A program made the translations under genes and the position numbers. A model generated the notes under the pieces. The model was given only the letters and a program-made list of their open reading frames with translations, was not told where the DNA came from and ran no database searches. From Chitinimonas sp. BJYL2 (lineage in GTDB: Bacteria > Pseudomonadota > Gammaproteobacteria > Burkholderiales > Chitinimonadaceae): DNA of 64,000 bases. Of this stretch, positions 36,564-45,744 are shown one piece after another; the stretch's first letter is position 1, and each line of letters begins with the position of its first letter. Location of the stretch: assembly GCF_027257935.1 (NCBI RefSeq), contig NZ_JANZKW010000001.1, positions 496,001 to 560,000 of the forward strand, read 5' to 3'.

Positions 36564-38831
36564 GTGACCAGCGCCAACTCCCCCTCTGCCAACCGCCCTG
36601 CCGTTCCCGACAGCTGGCTTGCCGATCTGGCACCCTGCCTGACTCCGGCAGAAAACGTGCTGACCGGCTTCGAGGTTGACCTCGACAGCGAATTGCAATT
36701 CCGCAGCGGTCGGCTGGTACTCACTGATCGCCAGCTGCTAGCCCGCATGTCGGGTGACTCACACTGGCAGCAATGGCCACTGGATACCTCGCTGGATCTG
36801 CACCACCACGATCACGCAGGTGTCGGCACCCTGGCACTGCGCAACGCGACCGAGCAGATTGCGGTGTGGCGATTCACCCTGGCGCAGAACCCCCAGGCCA
36901 TCCGCCTGCTGGAGCGCTTCGAGGCGCTGTCGATCACCCTGCGTACAGGCCAGGCGCCGGCCAAACATGAGGAGCCACGTTGCCCGACCTGCAAGGCCCC
37001 CCTTGAAAACGAAGGCGACGACTGCCCCGCCTGCGACCGCGAACTGAGCACCCCCCCCTCGACCTGGACACTGTTCCGGCTCTGGCGCTTTGCCCGCCCC
37101 TATCGCTGGCAGCTGTTTACGGGCTTGGCGCTGATGCTGGGTTCCACCGCCGCAACCCTGGTCTCACCCTATCTCACCATGCCCCTCATGGACGAGATCC
37201 TGATCCCGTTCCAGAGCGGCAAACCGGTGGATGTGAATCAGGTCGGGATTTACCTTGCCGGCATGTTTGCCGCCAGCGTGGTCTCCTGGGCCCTGGGCTG
37301 GGCCAAGACCTATATCCTCGCACTGGTCTCCGAGCGGATCTCCGCCGATCTGCGCACCACCACCTACGAGCACCTGCTGTCACTCTCGCTGGAGTATTTC
37401 GGTGGCAAACGCACAGGCGACCTGATCGCCCGCATCGGCTCCGAATCCGACCGCATCAGCGTGTTCCTGAGCCTGCATGCGCTCGACTTCATCACCGATG
37501 TGCTGATGCTGGCGATGACCGCCGCCATCCTGTTCAGCATCAACCCCTGGCTGGCGCTGGCCACCCTGGTGCCGCTACCCATGATTGCCTGGCTGATCCA
37601 TCTGGTGCGTGATCGCCTGCGTACCGGCTTCGAGAAGATTGATCGTGTCTGGGGCGAGGTCACCAGCGTGCTCGCCGACACCATCCCTGGCATCCGCGTG
37701 GTCAAGGCCTTTGCCCAGGAAGCGCGCGAGGCCACCCGCTTCAAGATCGCCAACAAACACAACCTGCTGATCAACGACAAGCTCAACAAGGTCTGGTCGC
37801 TGTTTTCCCCCACCGTCTCCCTGCTCACCGACTTCGGCCTGCTGGTGGTGTGGGCCGGTGGTATCTGGATGATCACCCGCGGCGAAGTCACCGTCGGCAC
37901 GCTGACGGCCTTTCTGGCCTATATCGGGCGCTTCTATGGCCGGCTCGATTCCATGAGCCGTATCGTGTCGGTTACGCAAAAAGCCGCCGCCGGCGCCAAG
38001 CGCATCTTCGATATCCTGGATCACGTCTCCAACGTGCCCGAACCCGAGAAACCGGTGCCGGTAGGCAGGGTCAGCGGCGGCATCGTGCTCAAGGATGTGG
38101 GCTTCCGTTACGGCAATCGCCAGGTGATCCGCAATCTCAATCTGCGTATCGAACCAGGCGAGATGATCGGCCTGGTCGGTCACAGCGGCTCGGGCAAGAG
38201 CACGCTGGTGAACCTGATCTGCCGCTTTTACGACGTGGGCGAAGGCGCCATCCTGCTCGACGGGGTCGACATCCGCCAGATGGGCGTGGCCGATTTCCGC
38301 CGCAATATCGGCCTCGTGCTGCAGGAACCCTTCCTGTTCTTCGGCACCATTGCCGAGAACATCGCCTATGGCAAACCCGACGCCACGCGCGAGGAAATCA
38401 TGGCCGCGGCGCGTGCCGCCCATGCGCATGAATTCATCCTGCGCCTCCCGCAGGGCTACGACTCGCTGGTCGGTGAACGCGGCCAAGGGCTCTCCGGTGG
38501 CGAGCGCCAGCGCGTATCGATTGCGCGCGCCCTGCTGATCGACCCACGCATTCTCATACTGGATGAGGCTACCGCCTCGGTGGATACCGAAACCGAAAAG
38601 GAAATCCAGAAGGCGCTCGACAATCTGGTCAAGGGTCGCACCACGATTGCCATCGCACACCGCTTGTCGACCTTGCGCCAAGCCGACCGGCTGGTGGTGA
38701 TGGACAAAGGCCAGATCGTCGAAGTGGGTGACCACGACACCCTGCTCGCGCGCGAAGGCGCCTACTGGCGCCTTTACGAAGCACAAGCGCGCAATGTCGA
38801 TACCGATCTCGACGACAAGGATGATGAATAA
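36564..38831 (+). CDS. Cyanophycin-associated ABC transporter (fused permease-ATPase with N-terminal PH-like region and zinc ribbon)
   Basis: This exporter-type ABC half-transporter has 755 residues from GTG 36564; an ATG at 36408 lies upstream of the likely promoter and encodes an Arg-rich stretch, so I reject it. Residues ~15-125 form a small beta-rich domain resembling bacterial PH domains (FRSGRLVLTDRQLLAR, VGTLALRNATEQIAVWRF). A zinc ribbon follows with Cys140, Cys143, Cys154 and Cys157 (CPTCKAP...CPACDREL). Six membrane helices span ~175-460. The ATPase has Walker A GHSGSGKST, signature LSGGERQRVSIARAL and Walker B ILILDEATAS. The next gene starts at its stop codon. Such proteins recur beside betaproteobacterial cphA genes, but no substrate is known to me. 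Confidence 0.88.
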   Translation: MTSANSPSANRPAVPDSWLADLAPCLTPAENVLTGFEVDLDSELQFRSGRLVLTDRQLLARMSGDSHWQQWPLDTSLDLHHHDHAGVGTLALRNATEQIAVWRFTLAQNPQAIRLLERFEALSITLRTGQAPAKHEEPRCPTCKAPLENEGDDCPACDRELSTPPSTWTLFRLWRFARPYRWQLFTGLALMLGSTAATLVSPYLTMPLMDEILIPFQSGKPVDVNQVGIYLAGMFAASVVSWALGWAKTYILALVSERISADLRTTTYEHLLSLSLEYFGGKRTGDLIARIGSESDRISVFLSLHALDFITDVLMLAMTAAILFSINPWLALATLVPLPMIAWLIHLVRDRLRTGFEKIDRVWGEVTSVLADTIPGIRVVKAFAQEAREATRFKIANKHNLLINDKLNKVWSLFSPTVSLLTDFGLLVVWAGGIWMITRGEVTVGTLTAFLAYIGRFYGRLDSMSRIVSVTQKAAAGAKRIFDILDHVSNVPEPEKPVPVGRVSGGIVLKDVGFRYGNRQVIRNLNLRIEPGEMIGLVGHSGSGKSTLVNLICRFYDVGEGAILLDGVDIRQMGVADFRRNIGLVLQEPFLFFGTIAENIAYGKPDATREEIMAAARAAHAHEFILRLPQGYDSLVGERGQGLSGGERQRVSIARALLIDPRILILDEATASVDTETEKEIQKALDNLVKGRTTIAIAHRLSTLRQADRLVVMDKGQIVEVGDHDTLLAREGAYWRLYEAQARNVDTDLDDKDDE

Positions 38832-39298
38832 TGAGCCAGCCCGATTTTCAGCTCGCTCGCGACGGTTTTGGCCGCCTGCGGCTGACGCTCGCAAGCGGCG
38901 AGCAGCATGACGACGTGATTCCCGTACGCGCCTTCCCGATCTCGGCCCCCGAGGAGGGACTCTCCTTGGTGGATCGGGATGGTCATGAGCTGGTCTGGAT
39001 TGCCAAACCGGCAATGCTGCCTGTCGAGGCACGCAAGCTGATCACCGAGGCCCTCGCACAGCGCGAGTTCATGCCAGAAATCCGGCAACTGATCAGTGTC
39101 TCCACCTTCGCCACCCCCAGTACCTGGACCGTGGAAACCAATCGCGGTACTACCCGCTTCATCCTGCGGGGCGAGGAGGATATCCGCCGCGCCGGCGATG
39201 TGCTGCTGGTTGCCGACAGCCACGGCATCCAGTTCCTGATCCGCGATCCGGATTCGCTGGATAAACATTCACGCCGCCTGCTCGACCGCTTCCTCTAA
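38831..39298 (+). CDS. Cyanophycin-associated DUF1854 family protein
   Basis: This 155-residue protein without membrane segments or signal peptide matches the DUF1854 family by its typical text: FPISAPEEGLSLVDRDGHELVWI, FMPEIRQLISVSTFATPSTW and VETNRGTTRFILRGEEDIRR. The ATG overlaps the last base of the ABC gene stop codon, so it is translated with it, and the pair recurs near cphA in betaproteobacteria. Function is unknown; a cytosolic partner of the transporter is a reasonable guess. Confidence 0.88.
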   Translation: MSQPDFQLARDGFGRLRLTLASGEQHDDVIPVRAFPISAPEEGLSLVDRDGHELVWIAKPAMLPVEARKLITEALAQREFMPEIRQLISVSTFATPSTWTVETNRGTTRFILRGEEDIRRAGDVLLVADSHGIQFLIRDPDSLDKHSRRLLDRFL

Positions 39299-39640
39299 GC
39301 CCCTGCCAACAGCTCGCCAGACCGCCCGCCCTGGGTGGTCTGCGACGCCCCTCGCTGCCCCGTTCCGGCTCAATCCATAACTTTCTCGTATACCCGAGCC
39401 CTTATCGTCATGGCGTGATGCAGTACCACTGACTAACATCGCCACAGGATTAGGCGTCATCGAGTGGTATTAGCCCCTGCTAATGTGGCATGGTCGCTAA
39501 GCTGTCAGATAACGGACACAATTTCAGCAGCTTGCTGCAATCCGTTGACAGCAGCCTGCTACTGGTATTGAATTGATCTTGTATTCAATTGGTATCTAAC
39601 CAGTTTGACCGGCCAGCGCCGGCGTGGAGCAACAGCAAGC
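39299..39640. promoter_or_regulatory. Promoter and operator region of the GlcNAc operon
   Basis: This 342-bp region holds a hairpin after the DUF1854 gene (CAGACC 39318-39323 / GGTCTG 39337-39342, with an inner CCC/GGG). The promoter follows: -35 TTGACA at 39545-39550, 17-bp spacer, -10 TTGAAT at 39568-39573. Half-sites of the form ANTGGTAT lie at 39463-39470, 39561-39568 and 39588-39595; the last continues as TGGTATCTAACCA, a near-palindrome. ATTGAAT / ATTCAAT (39567-39573, 39583-39589) form an inverted repeat over the -10. These are candidate binding sites for the GntR regulator of the operon. Confidence 0.65.
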
Positions 39641-40510
39641 ATGACTTTCGATTACCTGATCGGCGTAGATGGCGGCGGCACTGGCACACGGGTTGTAGTT
39701 GCCGACCGTGCCGGCCAGCTGCTTGCCCGCGCCAGCGGCGGGCCGTCCGGCCTCGGGCTGGGCATTGCGCCCGCCTGGCAAGCCATCTCGGCTGCCGTGG
39801 ATCAGGCATTCGCCAACCTGGGTAGCGCCTTTGCTGCCGACCGCTGCGCCATCGGCCTCGGTCTGGCAGGGGTGCATAACCCGATTTGGGCCAAAGCCTT
39901 TCTGGATGCTGCTCCCGCCTACGCCGCCATCGCCCTGGATACCGACGGATTCACCACACTGCTGGGCGCCCACAACGGGCAACCCGGCGCCATTGTGGCC
40001 GTCGGCACAGGCACCATCGGAGAGGCTTGGTACGGCGGTCGCGACAAGCGCACCGTGTCTGGCTGGGGTTTTCCGAGCGGCGATGAAGGCAGCGGTGCCT
40101 GGATTGGTCTTAAAGCGGCGCAGCTTGCGCAGAAGGCACTGGATGGTCGCGTGCAACGCGGCGCACTCGCCAGTGCCGTTATCGAGCGATTCGGTGGCAA
40201 TATTGATGCCGCTTATGGATGGCTCGGCCAAGCAAACCAGACCACTTACGCACAACTGACGCCGCTGGTGATCCAGCATGGCGGCAGTGATGCCGATGCG
40301 GACGCCATCCTGACGCAAGCTGGCCAGGAGATTGCCAGTGTCGCCCACGCGCTCGACCCACACGGTGCCTTGCCATTGGCCCTGTGCGGCGGACTCGCGG
40401 AAGCACTGCAAGCTTGGCTGCCCGAGGCCCTGCGCCTCCGTGCCCGTCAGCCACAGGGAGATTCGGCGACCGGCGCGCTCCACCTGATACGAGGACGTGT
40501 TCATGGATAA
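39641..40510 (+). CDS. N-acetylglucosamine / glucosamine kinase (BadF/BcrA ATPase family)
   Basis: This 289-residue sugar kinase phosphorylates GlcNAc (or GlcN) delivered by the operon's importer and NagZ. ATG 39641 has GGAG 11 nt upstream. The actin-like ATPase fold shows IGVDGGGTGTRVVVADR (phosphate 1), GTGTIGEAWY (phosphate 2) and WGFPSGDEGSGAWIG, typical of the GspK/NAGK group. It is the first gene of the eight-gene operon. GlcNAc is the likelier substrate because nagA follows; the GspK of Vibrio acts on glucosamine, so both remain possible. Confidence 0.88.
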   Translation: MTFDYLIGVDGGGTGTRVVVADRAGQLLARASGGPSGLGLGIAPAWQAISAAVDQAFANLGSAFAADRCAIGLGLAGVHNPIWAKAFLDAAPAYAAIALDTDGFTTLLGAHNGQPGAIVAVGTGTIGEAWYGGRDKRTVSGWGFPSGDEGSGAWIGLKAAQLAQKALDGRVQRGALASAVIERFGGNIDAAYGWLGQANQTTYAQLTPLVIQHGGSDADADAILTQAGQEIASVAHALDPHGALPLALCGGLAEALQAWLPEALRLRARQPQGDSATGALHLIRGRVHG

Positions 40511-41249
40511 AGCCCGCGAAGCCGCATTGCTCGCGCTCAAACCCGATGCCGAGAGCAGCACACCGCTCTATCTGCAGGTTGCCAACAAGCTCTCCAACGC
40601 CATCGCCGGCGGGCTCTGGCAGGCCGATGAAGCGCTGCCCAGCGAGCGCGTACTCTGCGAGATGCTCGATATCTCGCGGGTCACCGCCCGCAAGTCGATG
40701 GACATCTTGTTCGAGCAGGGCCTGATTGTGCGCCGCCAGGGTTCGGGCACCTATATTGCCCCTCGCCTGGTACAGCCACTGTCTCGCCTGACCAGTTTTT
40801 CCGAAGAAATCCGCAGCCGTGGCTTTGCCCCGTCATCGCGCTGGCTGAGCCGCGAAACCGGCATCGCCAGCCAGGAAGAGGTGCTGCGCCTGGGTCTCTC
40901 GCCCGCTGCCACCGTGGCACGCCTCAAGCGTCTGCGCATGGCCGACGACACCGTGATGGCCGTGGAAACCTCCACCCTGCCCAGTCTGTACATCCCCGAG
41001 CCCACCAGTATCGGTGACTCCCTGTATGCGTTTCTGGATGGCCGTGGCACGCCCGTTACCCGCGCCCTGCAGCACATCAAGGCCGTGAATGCCAGCGACG
41101 AGATCGCCCAGCTGGCCGGCATTGCTGCCGGTACCGCGATGCTGATGATCACCCGGATCGGCTACCTCGATAGCGGCCTGCCGATTGAACTGAGTTACTC
41201 CTACTGCCGTAACGATTACTACGACTTCGTAGCCGAGTTACGGCGCTAA
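40503..41249 (+). CDS. GntR family regulator of GlcNAc use (NagR/NagQ-like)
   Basis: This 248-residue repressor has a GntR winged helix (~20-85; PLYLQVANKLSNAI, LPSERVLCEMLDISRVTARK) and a C-terminal UTRA domain (~100-245) that binds small effectors. In related NagR/DasR proteins the effector is GlcN6P or GlcNAc6P, made in this pathway. The ATG overlaps the kinase stop by 8 bp, with GAGGA 7 nt upstream. It is distinct from HutC in this window. It is the natural candidate to bind the GGTAT half-sites upstream of the operon and of the TonB receptor gene. Confidence 0.88.
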   Translation: MDKAREAALLALKPDAESSTPLYLQVANKLSNAIAGGLWQADEALPSERVLCEMLDISRVTARKSMDILFEQGLIVRRQGSGTYIAPRLVQPLSRLTSFSEEIRSRGFAPSSRWLSRETGIASQEEVLRLGLSPAATVARLKRLRMADDTVMAVETSTLPSLYIPEPTSIGDSLYAFLDGRGTPVTRALQHIKAVNASDEIAQLAGIAAGTAMLMITRIGYLDSGLPIELSYSYCRNDYYDFVAELRR

Positions 41250-41296
41250 GCCTGACGACGCAGCCAGTCGACGAAAGACGAAAGATTCACCCTTCA

Positions 41297-42403
41297 ATGC
41301 ATACCCTCTCCGGCAACATACTCACCGTCGACGGCTGGCAATTCGGCACGCTGGGCTTTACCGACCGGATCGTCACCTTGCAAGCCGACGCACGCGACCC
41401 GGCAGGCAATGCCGATGACATCGTGCTGCCCGGCTTCATTGATCTGCACGTGCATGGCGGTGGCGGACGGGATGTGATGGAAGGGGGCGATGCGCTGCAG
41501 ACCATCACGCAGACCCACGCACGCCACGGCACGACCAGCATCCTGGCCACCACGATGACCGCGCCACGGGTTGAAATCGAGCATGCCTTGCGCGGTGTTG
41601 CCCTGAACATGGCCGAGCGCGCACCCAACGGTTCGCGCGTCCTCGGGGTGCATCTGGAAGGCCCGTATATCAACCCTGGCAAGCTCGGCGCCCAGCCCAA
41701 CTTTGCCCGTGATGCCGCCTTGGCCGAGATTGGCCAATACGATGCCCTGGCTGCCCTCAAGGTGCTCACACTTGCCCCGGAAGTCGATGGCCATACCCAG
41801 CTGATCCCCGAACTGGTGGCGCGCGGCATCCGCGTGCAACTGGGTCACACCCTGGGCAGCTATGAAAACGGCGTGGAAGCGCTCAAGAACGGCGCATCGA
41901 GCTTTACCCACCTATTCAACGCCATGACCGGCCTGCATCACCGCGAACCCGGCATGGTCGGTGCCGCACTAGCCCATGCCGAATACGCCGAGCTGATCCC
42001 CGATCTGCTGCATGTGCACCCCGGCGCCATCAAGGCTGCCCTGCGGGCCATTCCCAAACTCTATTGCGTGACCGACTCGACCGCTGCTGCCGGCATGCCC
42101 GATGGCGAGTACAAGCTGGGTCGCCACACCGTCACCAAGTGCATGGGCGGCGTGCGCCTGCCTGATGGCACGCTGGCGGGCTCGACGCTGACGCTGGACG
42201 AGGCACTGCGCAATCTGGTCCGCCTGGGCCTCGATATCGACGACGCCTCACGCCGGCTCTCCACGTTCCAGGCCGACATGCTGGGCCTCGATGATCGTGG
42301 CCGCATCAAGCTGGGCGCTTTTGCCGATCTGGTGGTGTTTGACCGCAACCTCAAGCTCAAAGCCGTCTTTGTCGAAGGTACGGCCATCCACCTCCCCGGC
42401 TGA
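41297..42403 (+). CDS. nagA: N-acetylglucosamine-6-phosphate deacetylase
   Basis: NagA removes acetate from GlcNAc6P to give GlcN6P. It has 368 residues, close to the usual 380. Conserved sites: His51 and His53 (FIDLHVHGGGG), metal ligand Glu121 (GVHLEGPYINPG), His184 (QLGHTLG), His205 (FTHLFNAMTG) and catalytic Asp260 (CVTDSTAAAG). It is the third gene of the operon, before the SIS deaminase. Confidence 0.96.
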   Translation: MHTLSGNILTVDGWQFGTLGFTDRIVTLQADARDPAGNADDIVLPGFIDLHVHGGGGRDVMEGGDALQTITQTHARHGTTSILATTMTAPRVEIEHALRGVALNMAERAPNGSRVLGVHLEGPYINPGKLGAQPNFARDAALAEIGQYDALAALKVLTLAPEVDGHTQLIPELVARGIRVQLGHTLGSYENGVEALKNGASSFTHLFNAMTGLHHREPGMVGAALAHAEYAELIPDLLHVHPGAIKAALRAIPKLYCVTDSTAAAGMPDGEYKLGRHTVTKCMGGVRLPDGTLAGSTLTLDEALRNLVRLGLDIDDASRRLSTFQADMLGLDDRGRIKLGAFADLVVFDRNLKLKAVFVEGTAIHLPG

Positions 42404-42551
42404 GGCGGCTTGCCCTGCACGCCAGGGGCGCCGCATCCGAACCCGCAAGACTGCATCTGGGGGTGCCTGCAGTCTGTCAGAACCCAGCACCCCGTTCCCG
42501 AATCCGGCTGGCCACCGTGCTGCCCGGTGAATCATCGTCGAGAGAAGCGTC

Positions 42552-43574
42552 ATGACAACCTGCATGTGGAAAGAAATGCGCGAGGGCCCCGAAGCGGTCG
42601 CGCGCCAAGCCGATAAACAGGACGCCCGCTATGCCGAGCTGGGCTTGCAACTGCGCCAGTCCGATCCGCACGCCCTGGTCACCGTGGCGCGCGGCAGCTC
42701 CGACCATGCCTCGGCCTATCTTTCCTACCTGACCATGTTGCGTCTGGGCCGCCTGTCCGTCTCCCTGCCCATGTCGCTGGTCACCATGTACGACGCCCCA
42801 CTCGATGTCGTCGGCACCGTGGCGGTCGCTGTCTCGCAGTCGGGCCGCAGCCCCGACGTGGTCGAGCCGATCAAGCGTTTCCGCGCTGGCCGCGCCAAAA
42901 CGGTGGCGCTGGTCAACGATCCGGCCTCGCCACTGGGTGAAGCCGCCGAATGGACACTGCCTCTCGAAGCCGGCCCCGAATACGCCGTGGCCGCCACCAA
43001 GAGCTATATCGCCAGCCTCGCCGCCGGCGCACGTTTCGTGGCCCACTGGTCGCAGGACAAAGCCTTGCTTGAAGGCCTGAAGGCACTGCCGGAATCGCTC
43101 GCCCGTGCGCAGGATGTGGACTGGTCGCACGGCGTCGAAGTGCTCAAGGATGCCAGCCGCATCATGGTCCTTGGCCGCGGTCTGACCCTGCCAGTGGCCA
43201 TGGAAGCCGCCCTCAAGTGCAAGGAAACCTCGTCGATCCAGGCCGAGGCCTTCTCGGGTGCTGAAGTGAAGCACGGCCCCATGGTGCTGATTGACGAAGG
43301 TTACCCGCTGCTGATCTTCGCCCCGCGCGGCCCGGCTCAGGCTGGCCTCGTGAAGCTGGCCGAAGAAATGCGCGGTCGTGGCGCCAAGGTCCTGCTGGCC
43401 GCCCCGGAAGATGTGCCCAGCCGCGACCTGCTGCTGCCGCAAGGTCCGACACCCGATCTTGATGCGATTGCCGCCATCTCGGCCTTCTATCCCATGGTCG
43501 AAGCCCTGTCGCGTGCCCGTGGTTTCGACCCCGACCAGCCGCCCCACCTCAACAAGGTTACCTTGACCCGCTGA
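42552..43574 (+). CDS. nagB-II: Glucosamine-6-phosphate deaminase, SIS type (NagB-II)
   Basis: This 340-residue protein consists of two SIS sugar-isomerase domains (about 30-170 and 190-330). Conserved phosphosugar-binding Ser patches are VTVARGSSDHAS and VSQSGRSPDVVEP. It resembles the isomerase half of GlmS but lacks the glutaminase domain, so in this operon it should deaminate GlcN6P to fructose-6-phosphate, as the SIS-type NagB-II of Shewanella does. It replaces classical NagB, which has a different fold. It follows nagA by 148 bp. Confidence 0.9.
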   Translation: MTTCMWKEMREGPEAVARQADKQDARYAELGLQLRQSDPHALVTVARGSSDHASAYLSYLTMLRLGRLSVSLPMSLVTMYDAPLDVVGTVAVAVSQSGRSPDVVEPIKRFRAGRAKTVALVNDPASPLGEAAEWTLPLEAGPEYAVAATKSYIASLAAGARFVAHWSQDKALLEGLKALPESLARAQDVDWSHGVEVLKDASRIMVLGRGLTLPVAMEAALKCKETSSIQAEAFSGAEVKHGPMVLIDEGYPLLIFAPRGPAQAGLVKLAEEMRGRGAKVLLAAPEDVPSRDLLLPQGPTPDLDAIAAISAFYPMVEALSRARGFDPDQPPHLNKVTLTR

Positions 43575-43612
43575 TCGGATGGCGGCAAGACCGCCAGTCC
43601 ATTGCTCCTGCC

Positions 43613-44884
43613 ATGAATCTGCGCCGCCTAGCCCGTCTTGCTGTCCTTGCCCTGCCGCTGCTTTGTGCCGCGGCAGTGGCATTGCCGGTGGCAGCCAAGC
43701 CTAGGCTGGAGTTCTGGACCCAAAGTCTGTCGCCCAAGTTTGCGCCCTACTTCCGCGAGCTGGTAGCAAGCTACAACGCCGCGAACCCCCAGGTCGAGGT
43801 GGTGTGGGTCGACTACCCCTGGGATGTGATCCGCGCCAAGTTCACCGTGGCACTGGCCTCGGGCAATCCGCCTGCGCTGGCCAATGTGGATGTGCCCACC
43901 GCCTACGAATTCCGCCAGATCGGCCTGATCCAGCCGGTAGACCGCTGGATACGCCGTGACGACTTCGTCGCCGCCGCCATTGCCGATGTGACCTTCGGCA
44001 ATCAGGTCTACGCCTGGCCGTTTTACAACGGTGCCAATGTCGTCGCCTACAACACCGAACTGTTCCGCCGCGCCGGGCTCGATCCCAAGCGCCCGCCGGC
44101 TTCGTTTGCCGAACAGCTCCGCTACGCGAAAATCCTGTATGCCAGGACCGGCGCCGCCGGCTTCCCGCCCGCGCTCGGCCCCGGCAAGATCGAAGGGCTG
44201 ATGATCGCCGAAGGGCTGGAGGTCATACGCGGTGGCAAGGCCGTGTTCAATTCGCCAGCCCATGTCGAATTCGTGCGCCTGCTGGCCGATGCCTACAAAG
44301 CCGGTGGCCTGCTGCGCGACAACCTGTTCGGGCAGGATAATTTCCAGCTCGCCACCGCCGCCTACAACAGCGGCCGCCTCGCCATGCTGGTCACCTCCCC
44401 GGCTGCGCTCAACCGTATCCGCGACGACGCACCGTCGGTCTACAAGATCACCGAAGTCACCGCCGAGCCACTGGGCCGCTCAGGCATCGCCAAGGGCGGC
44501 TGGCTGTTCACCTTTGTCGTGCCCAAGAACGTCAAGCCGGCGTTGCTGCCCGAAGTCGGCAAGTTCGCCAACTTCCTGACCAACGCCGCAAACCAGCTCG
44601 CTTTTGCCCAGCAGGCCGGCACGCTGCCCACTTCGCGCGCCGCAGCGGCTCATGCCCATTTCCACCTTGCACCCAAAGATGCCGACCCAGCGCGGCGCGG
44701 CCTGATTGCCGCCGCCAACAATATCGAAGTGACACGTACCGTTTTCCTGGCCGATGTACGCAATGCCGCACTGCTGTCGGCCAAGCTCTCGGCCGTGGTC
44801 GAGCAAGCCGTCACCGGCCGCCGCGATGCCAAGGAGGCACTCGATGATGCGGTCGCCTTCTGGAACGAGAAGCTGGGGCAGTAA
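43613..44884 (+). CDS. ABC transporter sugar-binding protein (family 1)
   Basis: This periplasmic solute-binding protein has 423 residues. A signal peptide (RLARLAVLALPLLCAAAVAL, cleavage near PVAA/KPR) is followed by a family-1 binding fold (LEFWTQSLSPKFAPYFRELV, PAYNSGRLAML-like segment, KGGWLFTFVVPKNVK). Context makes GlcNAc, chitobiose or short chitooligosaccharides the likely ligand. Its TAA overlaps the next ATG by one base (TAATG). Confidence 0.9.
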   Translation: MNLRRLARLAVLALPLLCAAAVALPVAAKPRLEFWTQSLSPKFAPYFRELVASYNAANPQVEVVWVDYPWDVIRAKFTVALASGNPPALANVDVPTAYEFRQIGLIQPVDRWIRRDDFVAAAIADVTFGNQVYAWPFYNGANVVAYNTELFRRAGLDPKRPPASFAEQLRYAKILYARTGAAGFPPALGPGKIEGLMIAEGLEVIRGGKAVFNSPAHVEFVRLLADAYKAGGLLRDNLFGQDNFQLATAAYNSGRLAMLVTSPAALNRIRDDAPSVYKITEVTAEPLGRSGIAKGGWLFTFVVPKNVKPALLPEVGKFANFLTNAANQLAFAQQAGTLPTSRAAAAHAHFHLAPKDADPARRGLIAAANNIEVTRTVFLADVRNAALLSAKLSAVVEQAVTGRRDAKEALDDAVAFWNEKLGQ

Positions 44885-45744
44885 TGCGCAAGAACACCGT
44901 CACCGCCTATCTGTTCCTCGCACCGGCCATCGTGCTCCTGCTGCTGTTCGCGTTCTGGCCCGTGGCCTTTGGCTCGGTCATCGCCTTCACGCGCTACAAC
45001 GTGATCGAAGCACCGCAGTTTGTCGGTCTGGCCAACTTCACCGAGCTGTTCGGTGACGCGCTGTTCCGCTCGGCGCTCGCCAACTCGGCGCTGTACCTGC
45101 TGGTCGTGCCGGTGATCCAGATTCTGGCGCTGACGCTGGCCGTGCTGGTCAACAACCAGCTGCCCGGCATTCGCTTCTTCCGCGCCGCGTACTATGTGCC
45201 CGTGGTCACCAGCGTGTCGGTCATCGGCGTGATCTGGAACTTCATGTACCACGATGCCGGCGCCATCAATGCCGCACTGCGCTGGCTGCATCTGATCAAC
45301 GAACCCATCGGCTTTCTCAGCGATGACCGCATAGCCCTGTTTGCGGTGATGTTCGTCACCATCTGGCGGGGTCTGGGTTGGTACATGGTGCTGTACCTGG
45401 CCGGCCTGCAGGCGATTCCGCAAGACATCTACGAAGCCGCGACGCTGGATGGCGCCACCGCTTGGCAGAAGTTCTGGAAGATCACCGTGCCGATGATGCT
45501 GCCCACCATCCTGCTGTGCGCCATCCTCTCGACGCTGGCTGCGGCCAAGGCGTTTGAGGAAGTGCAGATCATGACCCAGGGCGGCCCGTTCCAGTCCACC
45601 TACACCACGCTGTTCTATGCCTACGAGTTCGGCATCAAGACACTGAACTTCGGCCGCGCACTGGCCGCAAGCTTTGTCACGTCCGTGTTCTGCATGGCCC
45701 TGGCCTGGCTCAACTACCGCTACCTGCAGCCCAAGGACGCCTGA
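44884..45744 (+). CDS. ABC transporter permease (MalF/UgpA-like)
   Basis: This 286-residue inner-membrane permease of the carbohydrate-uptake CUT1 family has six helices and the ATPase-coupling EAA loop YEAATLDGATAWQKFWKITVP (about 180-200). It forms the first half of the channel with the next gene. Stop and next start overlap as TGATG at 45742-45746. Confidence 0.92.
   Translation: MRKNTVTAYLFLAPAIVLLLLFAFWPVAFGSVIAFTRYNVIEAPQFVGLANFTELFGDALFRSALANSALYLLVVPVIQILALTLAVLVNNQLPGIRFFRAAYYVPVVTSVSVIGVIWNFMYHDAGAINAALRWLHLINEPIGFLSDDRIALFAVMFVTIWRGLGWYMVLYLAGLQAIPQDIYEAATLDGATAWQKFWKITVPMMLPTILLCAILSTLAAAKAFEEVQIMTQGGPFQSTYTTLFYAYEFGIKTLNFGRALAASFVTSVFCMALAWLNYRYLQPKDA

Noticed and set aside
42552-43574. 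SIS protein as glucosamine synthase GlmS
   Set aside because: It lacks the N-terminal glutaminase domain with catalytic Cys and sits in a catabolic nag operon.
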